A DNA stretch of 64,000 nucleotides from Clostridiales bacterium (GCA_023663185.1 JAMPHY010000012.1:1-64000); one strand, 5' to 3'. Positions 50,930 through 60,630 are shown, counted from the first letter of the stretch. Made by a program: numbers and translations. Notes: generated by a model from the letters alone, not told the origin.

Positions 50930-52173
50930 GAAAATATGCGGTCTGCTTTTATCTGATGTTTAAACGCATATTGAAGACGCCCGCTTTTGTATTTATGCTG
51001 TTTGTCATGCTTGTTATTGCGGCAGCAGTTTCAATGACGGAACAGGGTGAAAAAGAAGGAACCGTCATTGGCATTGTGATAGAGCAGGCTGAAATAGCAG
51101 AGGTATCCGCGGTTTATGAAGAATGGAAACAGGATTTTACATCTCAGCTCAATTCTCAGGAAGGTATATTACAGTTCCGGTTTTATGAGAATAAAGACAG
51201 ACTTATTCGGGCTGTGGAGCGTAACGAGGCGGATTGCGGCTTCATAGTTCCTTACGATTTAAAAGATATGCTGACGTCGGAAACATGGCGCAGCGCAGTC
51301 ACGGTATATATTTCCTCTTCCTCAGCTCTAACGCAGATGGCTAAGGAGAAGATATCGGCGGCAGTTTTCACCTTGTACTCGGAAGAGAGTTATGTAAACT
51401 ATATTAAAAATTCGCAAGCCTTCGCGCCAGCGCAGACCGGCATGGACGATAATGTGAATAATGACAAGGATAATAATATAGAAGAGATAGTTGATTTTGC
51501 CAAAAACGCCTACGAGTCACATCTTATAGATGGAAGTACGTTTGATTTTGTATATAATGAAGAGAGTAATGCAAGTGAGATGGCGGAAGACGATAGTGGT
51601 AGTAATAAAGCTGATATATCAGTGAATGATAATGACAACAGTGTCATAAATAGCGCAGATGAGCCAAAATATGCAGGTATACAAAATAATGTAGACATAC
51701 AAAATATCCAGAACCCGACAGAGACTACTACATTCAGGCTTAGAGGCGTACTTGCCGTCTGCATATTCATAAGCGGCATGTGCGGACTTCTGACAGACTG
51801 GAAAGACAGGCACGAGAAACGCTTCTTACGAATTGCGCCGCCGTGGACAATCACGCTTGCTAATGTCTGGATACCGACGATTTATACGTCCGCCGTATCA
51901 TATGCAGTTTTACTTTTAACCGGACAAATATCCGGTGGCGGAAATTTGTTAAAGGAATTACTCAGACTTTTAATTTACCAATTCCTGATTGTGATATATT
52001 GTAGTATAATCAGATTAGCATTAAAAAAACAAGAGACAATAGCGGCGGCAATACCGATTTTAACACTCGCCTGCATAATATGCTGTCCCGTCTGGATAAG
52101 ACTTGCAACATACGTGCCGGTATTTAGAGTACTGGAGAAACTTTTCCCCGCCACTTACTACCTTATTCCATAG
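50926..52173 (+). CDS. ABC-2 type transporter permease, second subunit
   Basis: A 415-residue paralogue-like partner of the preceding permease, with the same layout: span at about 14-33, a long extracellular domain at 40-270 that includes an Asn/Asp-rich low-complexity stretch (DDNVNNDKDNNIEEIVDF and NDNDNSVIN), then spans from about 275 to the end. It overlaps the previous gene by 4 bp (ATGA). The two permeases plus the ATPase at 47552 make an exporter of unknown substrate. Confidence 0.8.
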   Translation: MRKYAVCFYLMFKRILKTPAFVFMLFVMLVIAAAVSMTEQGEKEGTVIGIVIEQAEIAEVSAVYEEWKQDFTSQLNSQEGILQFRFYENKDRLIRAVERNEADCGFIVPYDLKDMLTSETWRSAVTVYISSSSALTQMAKEKISAAVFTLYSEESYVNYIKNSQAFAPAQTGMDDNVNNDKDNNIEEIVDFAKNAYESHLIDGSTFDFVYNEESNASEMAEDDSGSNKADISVNDNDNSVINSADEPKYAGIQNNVDIQNIQNPTETTTFRLRGVLAVCIFISGMCGLLTDWKDRHEKRFLRIAPPWTITLANVWIPTIYTSAVSYAVLLLTGQISGGGNLLKELLRLLIYQFLIVIYCSIIRLALKKQETIAAAIPILTLACIICCPVWIRLATYVPVFRVLEKLFPATYYLIP

Positions 52174-52178
52174 CGTAA

Positions 52179-52318
52179 GTTGTACAATATATATAAAACA
52201 ACGCAGGGTACTATGCCGCCGTCGGTACTTAGGCGCTGTACTTTAGCGCCTTATGTACCGCTACTGGCGGCAACGTAGCGGAAGCGTGCCCTGCATTGTT
52301 TTATATATATTGTACAAC
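52179..52318. repeat. Nested palindromic element, copy 2 (inverted)
   Basis: Outer arms of 30 bp (52179-52208 and 52289-52318) pair at 29 positions. Inside, GCCGCC (52215-52220)/GGCGGC (52266-52271), CGGTAC (52223-52228)/GTACCG (52255-52260) and AGGCGC/GCGCCT follow. On the minus strand the blocks GGCACGCTTCCGCTACG, AGCGGTACATAAG and CTAAGTACCGACG align with the element at 41953-42102. It separates the ABC-2 cluster from mtnA. Confidence 0.82.
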
Positions 52319-52358
52319 GTAACTATTAAAGAATCTTATAAGCAAGAGGAGAACATAC

Positions 52359-53432
52359 ATGAAAAAAACCATACTGGACTATGAAACCGTAGCCCTCGAT
52401 GACGAAAACAACGCCCTAGTCATTATCGACCAAACCAAGCTGCCAGGCACAACAGAAATAATAAGCCTAAAGACAGGAGAAGAAATCTGGAACGCAATAT
52501 ATCTCCTTAAAGTGCGCGGCGCCCCGGCAATCGGAGTGTCAGCAGCATTTGGCATTTACCTTCTTACTAAAAGGGTTGAGACAAAAGACTTTGACACATT
52601 TTATCAAGAGTTCACCAAACAAAAAGAATACCTTAATTCTTCCAGACCTACGGCGGTCAACTTGTCATGGGCTCTAAACCGCATGGAAAAGGTATGTCTT
52701 GCGAACCGTGAGAAGCCCGTATCAGAAATCAAAGAGATTTTAAAGAACGAAGCTATTTCCATCAAAGAAGAAGATGTCAAGGTCTGCCGCGCAATCGGTG
52801 AATACGGCTTAAGTCTGGTAAAACCGGGCGACGGCATTCTGACACACTGTAATGCGGGGCAGCTTGCAACCTGTAAATACGGAACCGCTACTGCGCCGAT
52901 TTATTTAGGTCAGGAAAGGGGCTACAACTTTCATGTATATGCCGACGAGACCAGACCGCTGCTGCAAGGGGCAAGACTTACGGCGTATGAGCTTTACTCG
53001 TCAGGCGTAGATGTGACGTTGATTTGTGATAATATGTCGGCAACCGTTATGCGAAACGGCTGGGTAAACGCCGTATTTGTCGGCTGCGACAGAGTGGCGG
53101 CTAACGGCGATACTGCTAATAAAATAGGAACGTCCGTTGTGGCGACGGTGGCGAAGCGGTATAATATACCGGTATATATCTGCGCGCCAACCTCCACGAT
53201 TGATATGACGGCGCTAAGCGGCGCAGATATTAAAATAGAAGAAAGACCTGAACATGAAGTGACGGAAATGTGGTATAAAGAGCGTATGGCGCCTGTGGGA
53301 GTAAAAGTTTTTAATCCTGCGTTCGACATTACGGACAACGACCTGATTGCAGGCATAGTTACGGAATACGGAGTTGCGAGAGCGCCGTACACACAGTCGC
53401 TTAAGGAGATATTCAGCAAAGGGGTGCAGTAG
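52359..53432 (+). CDS. mtnA: S-methyl-5-thioribose-1-phosphate isomerase
   Basis: Converts methylthioribose-1-phosphate to methylthioribulose-1-phosphate in methionine salvage. The 357-residue protein has RGAPAIGVSAAFGIYL, the catalytic Cys in THCNAGQLATCKYGTATAPI, DETRPLLQGARLTAYEL and the catalytic Asp in VGCDRVAANGDTANKIGT. GAGGAG precedes ATG 52359. No other salvage gene (mtnK, mtnB) is in the window; related isomerases act on ribose-1,5-bisphosphate, but the motif set fits MtnA. Confidence 0.92.
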   Translation: MKKTILDYETVALDDENNALVIIDQTKLPGTTEIISLKTGEEIWNAIYLLKVRGAPAIGVSAAFGIYLLTKRVETKDFDTFYQEFTKQKEYLNSSRPTAVNLSWALNRMEKVCLANREKPVSEIKEILKNEAISIKEEDVKVCRAIGEYGLSLVKPGDGILTHCNAGQLATCKYGTATAPIYLGQERGYNFHVYADETRPLLQGARLTAYELYSSGVDVTLICDNMSATVMRNGWVNAVFVGCDRVAANGDTANKIGTSVVATVAKRYNIPVYICAPTSTIDMTALSGADIKIEERPEHEVTEMWYKERMAPVGVKVFNPAFDITDNDLIAGIVTEYGVARAPYTQSLKEIFSKGVQ

Positions 53433-53433
53433 A

Positions 53434-53655
53434 ATGAATGAAGATGCTATGATTGAGGAGATTATGAACCATCTGGATTCAGAGTCGGTAAACGGCGTGT
53501 ATCGTATGAGCGTGCTTATGGACGAAAATTCTAAGAAGGATAAGAAAGTCTCTAAGCAATGCTGTAATATGTACGGCAGACCGGCGGCGGAAACCGTGGG
53601 ACTCCTAGATATGTACACGGATATGAGCGCAGGAAAACCTGATAACGAGCGATAG
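53434..53655 (+). CDS. Small hypothetical protein after mtnA
   Basis: A 73-residue soluble protein, MNEDAMIEEIMNHLDSESVN then GVYRMSVLMDENSKKDKKVS, ending KPDNER. ATG 53434 comes one base after the mtnA stop, with AAAGGGG inside the end of mtnA, so the two are coupled. The pattern of alternating acidic and basic stretches suggests a small helical protein. Family not recognised. Confidence 0.72.
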   Translation: MNEDAMIEEIMNHLDSESVNGVYRMSVLMDENSKKDKKVSKQCCNMYGRPAAETVGLLDMYTDMSAGKPDNER

Positions 53656-53666
53656 TCGGATATTAT

Positions 53667-54335
53667 TCAGGTAAAGAATTTTTTATACTGCCATAGACGC
53701 AAGAACTTATATTTTCGTAATATCAGATAATCAATACCGGCGTTTATGGCAGCTTTTCCGTCTCTGTCCATTCTGTCGCCGATCATGATAACCTTGCTTT
53801 TATCCTGAATACCTAACTGTTTTAGAATAAAATCTATTCCCGCAGGGTTTGGCTTGAATGCTCCGATTTCCTTTTGAGCGCCATAGAAGCAGGGAATATT
53901 GCCGATACTAAGTGCTTTTTGTTTATCTTCCGGTGGATAATCGGAATAAATAGCTGATTTTATGCCGTATTTTGCAAGGAGTTGTATTAAGTACAGCATG
54001 TACGAATCCTGATATCGTTTAATATACTTTAATGGTTTATCGTATATCCATTTTTGAATAATTGTTATTATCTGTTCCTTTTCCATGCCGTATTTTGTAG
54101 CAAGAATATCATATAAGGACTCTTCATTGCTGTCGATTTGCGTTGTTTTTTCCTTTATTCGTCGAAAGTGAAGAATTATATTCAGTTCTTTTAAGCCGTC
54201 TTTTCTAAACAAAGCGTTGAATAACAGAAGAGAAGCCATCTTTATTTGCATGGCGCGCTGAAAATAAAGCGTACCGTCCATGTCAAAAATAATCAGGTGG
54301 TATTTACTGAAATAATTTATACTAAATTGCTTCAT
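53667..54335 (-). CDS. HAD-superfamily hydrolase
   Basis: A 222-residue phosphatase-like protein. Motif I IIFDMDGTLYFQ (nucleophile Asp), motif II AIYSDYPPEDKQKAL, motif III Lys in GAFKPNPAGIDF, motif IV VIMIGDRMDRDGKAAINAG. It is the last gene of a minus-strand group with a UbiA-type prenyltransferase. In mycobacteria a phosphatase works after such an enzyme to remove the 5-phosphate from decaprenyl-phosphoryl-ribose phosphate, though that phosphatase is of another family; the parallel is inference. AAGGAAAC precedes ATG 54335. Confidence 0.83.
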   Translation of the reverse strand: MKQFSINYFSKYHLIIFDMDGTLYFQRAMQIKMASLLLFNALFRKDGLKELNIILHFRRIKEKTTQIDSNEESLYDILATKYGMEKEQIITIIQKWIYDKPLKYIKRYQDSYMLYLIQLLAKYGIKSAIYSDYPPEDKQKALSIGNIPCFYGAQKEIGAFKPNPAGIDFILKQLGIQDKSKVIMIGDRMDRDGKAAINAGIDYLILRKYKFLRLWQYKKFFT

Positions 54336-54426
54336 TTATTAAAGTTTCCTTTCCACTCGTTACTATTCCTGCCGTATATGATTGTGGTTTCCACCCGCTT
54401 TCCCGTGCTGTAGCAGATGGCTTATG

Positions 54427-55356
54427 TTATGGTATATTTATCAGATACGGAGATATAAATTTATGCAGTATAGGGATTTCCACAACTGTCAAAATAACCA
54501 GTAAAACGGCAATAACGGCGATAATGGAAAGCAACCCCTTTTCCTTATAGAGTTTTTCAGGTTTTTGTACAGAAGAATCATCATTGTATGCAAGCGTAAT
54601 GTAGTAGGCAAAAAGTGCAAACAGAGCCGGCATTGCCAGCAGATATTCAATTCTGTATTTTACGAGAAAAATTCCAATAAAAAATGTGGCGCACAAGGCA
54701 TAAAAGAATGATGTTCCAAATAAAATCTTTTCATTATAATATATAAAAGACTTACGATACTGCCCGGCAAGTTTAGGATTGCCTATCATTTTGTATTCGG
54801 CAAGACGCTTTGTTCCCATGAGAAACGCTCCCGCCATCCAATAACCGAGAAGAATGCTCGCAGGCGGAAAAAATCTGTCTGTTATAAGAAACCAGCCAAG
54901 CAGAAGTCTAATCATATTGTTTACTGATTCCGTGATTACGTCAAGAAAGACGATATCTTTTGTCCTAAAGGGCTTGACGTTATAAATTATACCCATAACA
55001 AGAAGCCATATTTCAGCCATGATAAAGTAACGGTTTATAAAAAGCGCAAATGTAATACCCAAAGAGGCAAGTAAAAAATACTCCGCCAAAACATACTTTA
55101 GTTTCATATTGCCGGTAACTACCGGTCTGTTTTTCTTAGTGGGATGGAATTTGTCAAAATCAGCATCCAGCCATTCGTTAATCACATAATTAGCGGAAGC
55201 TATCATACATGTGGCACAAAAGCCTATAATGATGTTTAATAAATGGAATTGTCCACGGCTATCCTGAACAATCAACAGCGCAAGCATGACTCCGGGGAAA
55301 ATAAATATGTTTTTAACCCAATGGTCTGGTCTTGCAATTTTCACATAATTTAACAT
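54427..55356 (-). CDS. UbiA-family prenyltransferase, decaprenyl-phosphate phosphoribosyltransferase-like
   Basis: A 309-residue membrane protein with about eight spans. The start LNYVKIARPDHWVKNIFIFP and the metal-binding motif NEWLDADFDKFHPTKKNRPV match the subgroup that transfers 5-phosphoribose from PRPP to polyprenyl phosphate (DPPR synthase) rather than ubiquinone enzymes. The second Asp motif is about residue 185 (FLMGTKRLAEYK). On the minus strand AGGTGAG sets ATG 55356; a GTG at 55368 is too close to it. Upstream is a large membrane protein, downstream a HAD phosphatase. Confidence 0.82.
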   Translation of the reverse strand: MLNYVKIARPDHWVKNIFIFPGVMLALLIVQDSRGQFHLLNIIIGFCATCMIASANYVINEWLDADFDKFHPTKKNRPVVTGNMKLKYVLAEYFLLASLGITFALFINRYFIMAEIWLLVMGIIYNVKPFRTKDIVFLDVITESVNNMIRLLLGWFLITDRFFPPASILLGYWMAGAFLMGTKRLAEYKMIGNPKLAGQYRKSFIYYNEKILFGTSFFYALCATFFIGIFLVKYRIEYLLAMPALFALFAYYITLAYNDDSSVQKPEKLYKEKGLLSIIAVIAVLLVILTVVEIPILHKFISPYLINIP

Positions 55357-55394
55357 ATAATCTCTCACCTGCTTTCTTTTTTATTCCTATGATG

Positions 55395-57128
55395 TTATAG
55401 CTTCGGAGACAGACGCCATACCCAGATTGTGTATGGGGAAACATCATCCTCGTACTTTCCGATATATGTGAATCCAAGTTCTTCGGCATTATTTATTTCA
55501 ATTCTAGAAAATAGATATTCGCCGCCTAGTTCCCTAAAGGCGTCAGTATCAATAAGAAGTCTGTTATCTGTTACATTCATAGTTCTTACAGGCGTCCAGA
55601 CAGATTCGTCTGTACCTAAAAATATATAGGCTCTTGCGCCCCAGTTGTCAAAATAAGTACGGCTGACATCGGATTCATTTAACGCAGGAGCGATTATTTC
55701 CCGAAACTTTTCCTTATATGACTGGGGGTAATAGCTCAAGCAGCCGTCCAGAGTCGAAATGTCATTGTAGGAAAGTACGGCTGGATGAAACCCGTACGCT
55801 GCCGAATATTCGCCGTTGTAATCAATGTCTTTCTTTATTTTTTGAAACAGGTCTTCGGAAAAAAATTCCCTGTAAGATAAAGTCTCTGATTCTTTTTGTT
55901 TTACCAGTCGATATGCGTGTACATAGACCGTATTATAAAAATCGTTATATAAGGACTGTGTTCCAAGAGGAACCAGCATAGTTATGCACATAATCAAGAC
56001 AGCGCATTTTTTATATGATTTTTTAGTAAGACGGACTGCAATTATGACGATTTCCAAGTACCACAGGAAAGGGTTAAAAAATACTGTCCTATCAAACTGC
56101 CATCCCTTTAAAGGCGGAATAACAGTTTCGATGAAAGTTCTGAAACTTTCGCATGTGTATAGTCCGTTGATAATACAGTTGAAAATAATAAGCAGTAAAA
56201 TCAAATTGAAATAGTCTTTTATTATTTTGTGCCATTTCTTTTTTCTTATATAGTTTATATTAAGAAGAAGGGCGAACAGCAATACGGTGGGAAATACAAA
56301 AATGCGGTGTAAATCTTCCGCGTGGAAGACACTGTCCTTAAACACTGTAAAAATATTGCCGATAATGACCGTGGCATTATCGCTTCCCATTACCATTGTA
56401 TCTCGTATGGTAAATTCACCTGATATGAGAAATAGAAAGAACAGCCTATGCTCCGCCACAATATATCCGCATGATAAAACAATGAGAGCAATAAAAAGCC
56501 TTATTTGGATTTTTCTTTTTATGATAGAGCGTGTGATGGCATATACCAGCAGATATCCTGCCAGAAACATGCCAAAAAAGAAAAAATATGATACTAACGG
56601 ATATAGAAAAAGCAAAATAAAATTATAATTTCCGCATTTTTTCTCTATGCGCCTTATCAGATATATGAACAATGGAATAGAAGAAAAGGAGAAAGAAAAC
56701 GCAGGATATAGCGGAAGCAGTCCGTATGTGAAGCTGCCTAACACGATAATCCACTCATAGTTCTTATATTTTTCGTCCAGAATTTCCCTTCCAAGCAGGA
56801 TGCCTGAAAATAAAGCTATTATAATTTTAAGAAAATATCCGGCAACATAGGCAATACGCGTAGGAAACAGCATATACAGCAGGGAATAGAGCGAAAGTTC
56901 GGATAAGAAAAAATCCCTGCTTATTCCGCCCAGAAAAGGAAGCTCCTTATTATGCGACCAAAACGCATGGTTCAATTTTAAAATCTGATAGTCGGTGATA
57001 TGAATATCCAGATTGTCATGAATGCCTATATAAATATCCTCACCGGCAATGATAAAGATTAACGCTTCAAATGCGATAATCGCAAATACCAGATACCAAT
57101 GCCAATTTGCCCAAAATTTGTTTTTCAT
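55395..57128 (-). CDS. Large polytopic membrane protein, DUF6044-like
   Basis: A 577-residue protein with about a dozen membrane spans and a soluble C-terminal part of about 150 residues. The first extracellular loop has IYIGIHDNLDIHITDYQILK, an Asp-rich pattern typical of DUF6044-type proteins and reminiscent of the acidic loop of GT-C glycosyltransferases. I suggest it uses a lipid-linked sugar made by the neighbouring UbiA/HAD pair, by inference. ATG 57128 has GGGG 7 nt upstream; ATG 57218 with AAGGA is an alternative that adds a hydrophobic leader. Confidence 0.68.
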   Translation of the reverse strand: MKNKFWANWHWYLVFAIIAFEALIFIIAGEDIYIGIHDNLDIHITDYQILKLNHAFWSHNKELPFLGGISRDFFLSELSLYSLLYMLFPTRIAYVAGYFLKIIIALFSGILLGREILDEKYKNYEWIIVLGSFTYGLLPLYPAFSFSFSSIPLFIYLIRRIEKKCGNYNFILLFLYPLVSYFFFFGMFLAGYLLVYAITRSIIKRKIQIRLFIALIVLSCGYIVAEHRLFFLFLISGEFTIRDTMVMGSDNATVIIGNIFTVFKDSVFHAEDLHRIFVFPTVLLFALLLNINYIRKKKWHKIIKDYFNLILLLIIFNCIINGLYTCESFRTFIETVIPPLKGWQFDRTVFFNPFLWYLEIVIIAVRLTKKSYKKCAVLIMCITMLVPLGTQSLYNDFYNTVYVHAYRLVKQKESETLSYREFFSEDLFQKIKKDIDYNGEYSAAYGFHPAVLSYNDISTLDGCLSYYPQSYKEKFREIIAPALNESDVSRTYFDNWGARAYIFLGTDESVWTPVRTMNVTDNRLLIDTDAFRELGGEYLFSRIEINNAEELGFTYIGKYEDDVSPYTIWVWRLSPKL

Positions 57129-57233
57129 ATCAATTCCCCATTTCCTATTACAGACTGATAGGTTGCGGAAAGCTGAAAAACAAATAAAAAAACAGAATAC
57201 GGATGACAAAATAAGCATAAACTTATCCTTCAT

Positions 57234-57549
57234 CTATATTCTGCATTCATTGCAATTCTTTTCACAGAAGGCTCTACTATCATTAAGTCGGATAGTATTC
57301 ACCTACTTTAAAAGCTTTCACATCTCTGCTGCGTAAAAACAGAATTAACTGTACGGCACTCTTTTACCGTACAACCGCTACCAATCTGAATACATAATAA
57401 CACAATTCATTTTGGCAGTCAATACAATTTTTACCAGTAAAATTTACGCACAATTTACTGCACAATGTACCTAATGATTTGCTTATTAAAGTTTGGGATT
57501 ATTATTGAAAAAGCCATATAATCTGTTATAATTTAAACTAATTTAAGTT
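57234..57549. promoter_or_regulatory. Divergent gap before lacZ: hairpin and promoter
   Basis: TGTACGG (57351-57357) and CCGTACA (57368-57374) form a 7-bp hairpin. The lacZ promoter is TTGAAA (57505-57510), 16 bp, TATAAT (57527-57532). Otherwise the region is AT-rich with no gene. A promoter for the minus-strand membrane protein was not clear. Confidence 0.65.
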
Positions 57550-57576
57550 GTGCAGAGCAATGAAAGGAGCAGAGAA

Positions 57577-60500
57577 ATGTCGCAATTTGATTACGTTAAA
57601 ATAAAAAATCCACGTATATTTAAGGAAAATGTGCTTCCGGCACATTCCTCTCATATCGTCTATAAGAATAAGGACGAGCTTTTTGAAGGGGAAAGTTCGC
57701 TAAGGAAATCTCTGGACGGCGTCTGGAAGTTTTCTTATGCGGTAAATAAGGCTTCCGCAATAGAAGGATTTGAAAAGCCGGAATACGACTGTACTCCGTG
57801 GAATGATATAAGAGTGCCCGCGCATATTCAGATGGAAGGTTATGACGTTCCGCAGTATGCGAACGTTCAATATCCGTGGGACGGCAGGGAAGAGACCGAG
57901 CTTGGCGTCACGCCTGAGCGGTTTAATCCGACGGCAAGCTATGTAAAATATTTTGAAGTGCCTGATAATATGAAGGGACAGGAAATCCGCATCTCTTTTC
58001 AGGGCGTGGAGAGCGGAATGGCGCTCTGGCTAAATGGCAGTTATGTCGGTTACAGTGAGGACAGCTTTACTCCCTCGGATTTTGACCTTACGCCTTATTT
58101 AAAAGATGGAGAAAATAAACTTGCGGTTCAGGTATATAAATGGACTTCGTCAAGCTGGTGCGAGGACCAAGACTTTTTCCGCTTTTCAGGAATATACCGC
58201 AGCGTATATTTATATGCTGTGCCCTCAACATACTTAGAAGATATCAGGATTAAGACTTTATTTGACGGGGACGATTTTACGGTGTCAGAGCTTGAAATAC
58301 AGACTAAGACAGTCGGCGCCGGCAGCCTTAAGCTTAAATTAATAGACGACGAAGCGGTTTTGTTTGAGCGTGTAGTCGAACTTAAGGAAGCTAAGGAAGT
58401 TAAGGAAGTTAAGGGCGGCAAGGAAGCAGAACTTAAGACCATTAGTGAAAAAATCCAAAACCCTATGCTTTGGAGTGCGGAAACGCCGTACCTTTACAAG
58501 CTTGAAATCGAAATAACAGACGCGGACGGACAAAGCGCGGGATACACGGAGCAGTATATCGGCTTCCGTAAATTTGAAATTAAGAATAACCGCATGTTAA
58601 TCAATGGGAAAAGGATTGTCTTTAAAGGCGTCAACAGACATGAATTCAGCTCTATATCGGGACGTCATGTTTCCTATGAAGAGCTGGAACAGGACATCGT
58701 GACTATGAAAAAGAACAATATCAACGCCATACGCACTTGTCACTATCCCGATGATGTTAAAATCTACGAGCTTTGCGATAAGTACGGTATATATATGATA
58801 GCGGAGTGCAATATGGAGACGCACGGTACATGGGGCGCATACTTAAGCGGTTTTGCCGATGAGAACTACATTCTTCCCAATGATGATGAAAATTGGGAAG
58901 CAATGCTGCTTGACCGCGTTAATTCCTGCTACCAGAGGGATAAGAACCACCCTGCAATCCTTTTATGGTCCTGCGGAAACGAGTCCTACGGCGGAAAAGT
59001 CATCTACAGAATGTCAGAGCTTTTCAGAGAGCTTGACGATACCAGAGCCGTACACTATGAAGGTATATACAACGACAGAAGATATAACGATACTTCCGAT
59101 GTGGAGAGCCGTATGTATCCTAAGGTGTGGGAGATTGAGGAATATTTACAGGCTCCCGACGCTAAGCCCTATGTATGCTGCGAGTATTCACATGCGATGG
59201 GCAACTCCTGCGGCGCGCTGCACAAGTACACCAATTTGGCGGATAAGGAGAACTCCGGCTATCAGGGCGGCTTTATCTGGGATTATATTGACCAGTCCCT
59301 TTATAAAAAGGACAGATACGGCAAAGAATTTCAGGCATACGGCGGCGATTTTGCAGACCGTCCGTGCGATTATCAGTTCAGCGGCAACGGCATAGTTTAT
59401 GGCGGTGACAGAAAGCCTTCACCGAAGATGCAGGAGGTAAAATACGATTATCAGAATTTGACCGTATATATTAATGAGAAAAGTTTTGAAGTATGGAATA
59501 AGAATCTGTTTGTAAATGCAGATACTTTTGCGGCAAAAGCGATACTCTTAAGAAACGGCGTAAAGATTGCGGAAAAAGAACTTGCCTTAAGCGTAGAGCC
59601 TGAGAGCAGGAGAGAGTTCCCGATTCCGTTTGAAATTCCGCGCCATGCGGGAGAATATGCGCTTACGATATCTTTCCATTTAAAGAGCGACACGCTATGG
59701 GCGAAGGCGGGGCATGAGGTTGCTTTTGGACAGAGCGTTATTGACGTAGTTAAAGAAGAAAGCGCGCCGAATAATGCGCCGCTTACCATCATACACGGCA
59801 AGCATAACATCGGCGTCCGCGGCGCAGAGTTTGATGCGCTGTTTGCTAGAGGCAGCGGGCTTGTGTCCTATCGCTATGCGGGAAAAGAACTAATAGAGCG
59901 CATACCGCAGCCTAACTTCTGGCGTGCGCCGACCGATAACGACGAAGGCAACAATATGCCGGGCAGATATGCACAGTGGAAAATTGCCAGCCTCTATCTT
60001 AAGGTTAAAGGCGCGCCGACAGTTTCAGAAGAGGAAGCTTACGTTGAAATTACGTATCTTTATCAGTTACAGACGACGCCCGACGCCGAATGTCAGTTGA
60101 CATACCGCGTATACGGCGATGGTACGATTAAGACTACGCTCTCTTATGAGCCGGTAAAAGAGCTTGGAGATATGCCGGAATACGGCATGATGTTTATGTT
60201 TAACGCCGATTACGACCATCTGGAATGGTATGGAAACGGACCGGAAGAGACATATGCAGACCGCAAAGAAGGCGCTAAGCTGGGCGTTTATCGCAATATG
60301 GTAAAAGATAATATGGCGAAGTATCTTGTTCCTCAGGAATGCGGCAATAAAACCGGAGTCCGTTATGCCAAAATCACGGACAGAAAAGGAAGAGGCGTTA
60401 TTTTTGTAGGAAATGAAATGAATTTTTCCGCGCTTCCCTATACTCCGCACGAACTTGAAAACGCAAGGCACAGCTATGAACTTCCGGAAACGCATTATAC

Positions 60501-60630
60501 TGTTGTCAGAGTATCAAAAGGACAGATGGGAGTCGGCGGCGACGATAGCTGGGGCGCGCTTGTGCACCCGGAGTATTTGCTGGATATCTCGGAAAAAATG
60601 ATTTTTACTTTTACATTCAGGGGAATATGA
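57577..60630 (+). CDS. lacZ: Beta-galactosidase, LacZ type (GH2)
   Basis: A 1017-residue classical LacZ that hydrolyses lactose and related beta-galactosides in the cytoplasm. Five-domain layout: sugar-binding domain about 40-215, TIM barrel about 335-620 with acid/base Glu469 in LLWSCGNESYGG and nucleophile Glu536 in VCCEYSHAMGNSCG, and the C-terminal small-chain domain from about 745 (FWRAPTDNDEGNNMPGRYAQ W). A Lys/Glu-rich repeat (about residues 268-285, KEAKEVKEVKGGKEAE) is an odd insertion in the Ig-like domain. AAAGGAG sets ATG 57577. It has its own promoter and no adjacent transporter. Confidence 0.95.
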   Translation: MSQFDYVKIKNPRIFKENVLPAHSSHIVYKNKDELFEGESSLRKSLDGVWKFSYAVNKASAIEGFEKPEYDCTPWNDIRVPAHIQMEGYDVPQYANVQYPWDGREETELGVTPERFNPTASYVKYFEVPDNMKGQEIRISFQGVESGMALWLNGSYVGYSEDSFTPSDFDLTPYLKDGENKLAVQVYKWTSSSWCEDQDFFRFSGIYRSVYLYAVPSTYLEDIRIKTLFDGDDFTVSELEIQTKTVGAGSLKLKLIDDEAVLFERVVELKEAKEVKEVKGGKEAELKTISEKIQNPMLWSAETPYLYKLEIEITDADGQSAGYTEQYIGFRKFEIKNNRMLINGKRIVFKGVNRHEFSSISGRHVSYEELEQDIVTMKKNNINAIRTCHYPDDVKIYELCDKYGIYMIAECNMETHGTWGAYLSGFADENYILPNDDENWEAMLLDRVNSCYQRDKNHPAILLWSCGNESYGGKVIYRMSELFRELDDTRAVHYEGIYNDRRYNDTSDVESRMYPKVWEIEEYLQAPDAKPYVCCEYSHAMGNSCGALHKYTNLADKENSGYQGGFIWDYIDQSLYKKDRYGKEFQAYGGDFADRPCDYQFSGNGIVYGGDRKPSPKMQEVKYDYQNLTVYINEKSFEVWNKNLFVNADTFAAKAILLRNGVKIAEKELALSVEPESRREFPIPFEIPRHAGEYALTISFHLKSDTLWAKAGHEVAFGQSVIDVVKEESAPNNAPLTIIHGKHNIGVRGAEFDALFARGSGLVSYRYAGKELIERIPQPNFWRAPTDNDEGNNMPGRYAQWKIASLYLKVKGAPTVSEEEAYVEITYLYQLQTTPDAECQLTYRVYGDGTIKTTLSYEPVKELGDMPEYGMMFMFNADYDHLEWYGNGPEETYADRKEGAKLGVYRNMVKDNMAKYLVPQECGNKTGVRYAKITDRKGRGVIFVGNEMNFSALPYTPHELENARHSYELPETHYTVVRVSKGQMGVGGDDSWGALVHPEYLLDISEKMIFTFTFRGI

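Noticed and set aside
58853-59395. 180-codon plus-strand frame inside lacZ
   Set aside because: Out-of-frame with catalytic LacZ sequence covering both active-site Glu residues; translation looks random (Thr/Ile/Arg-rich).
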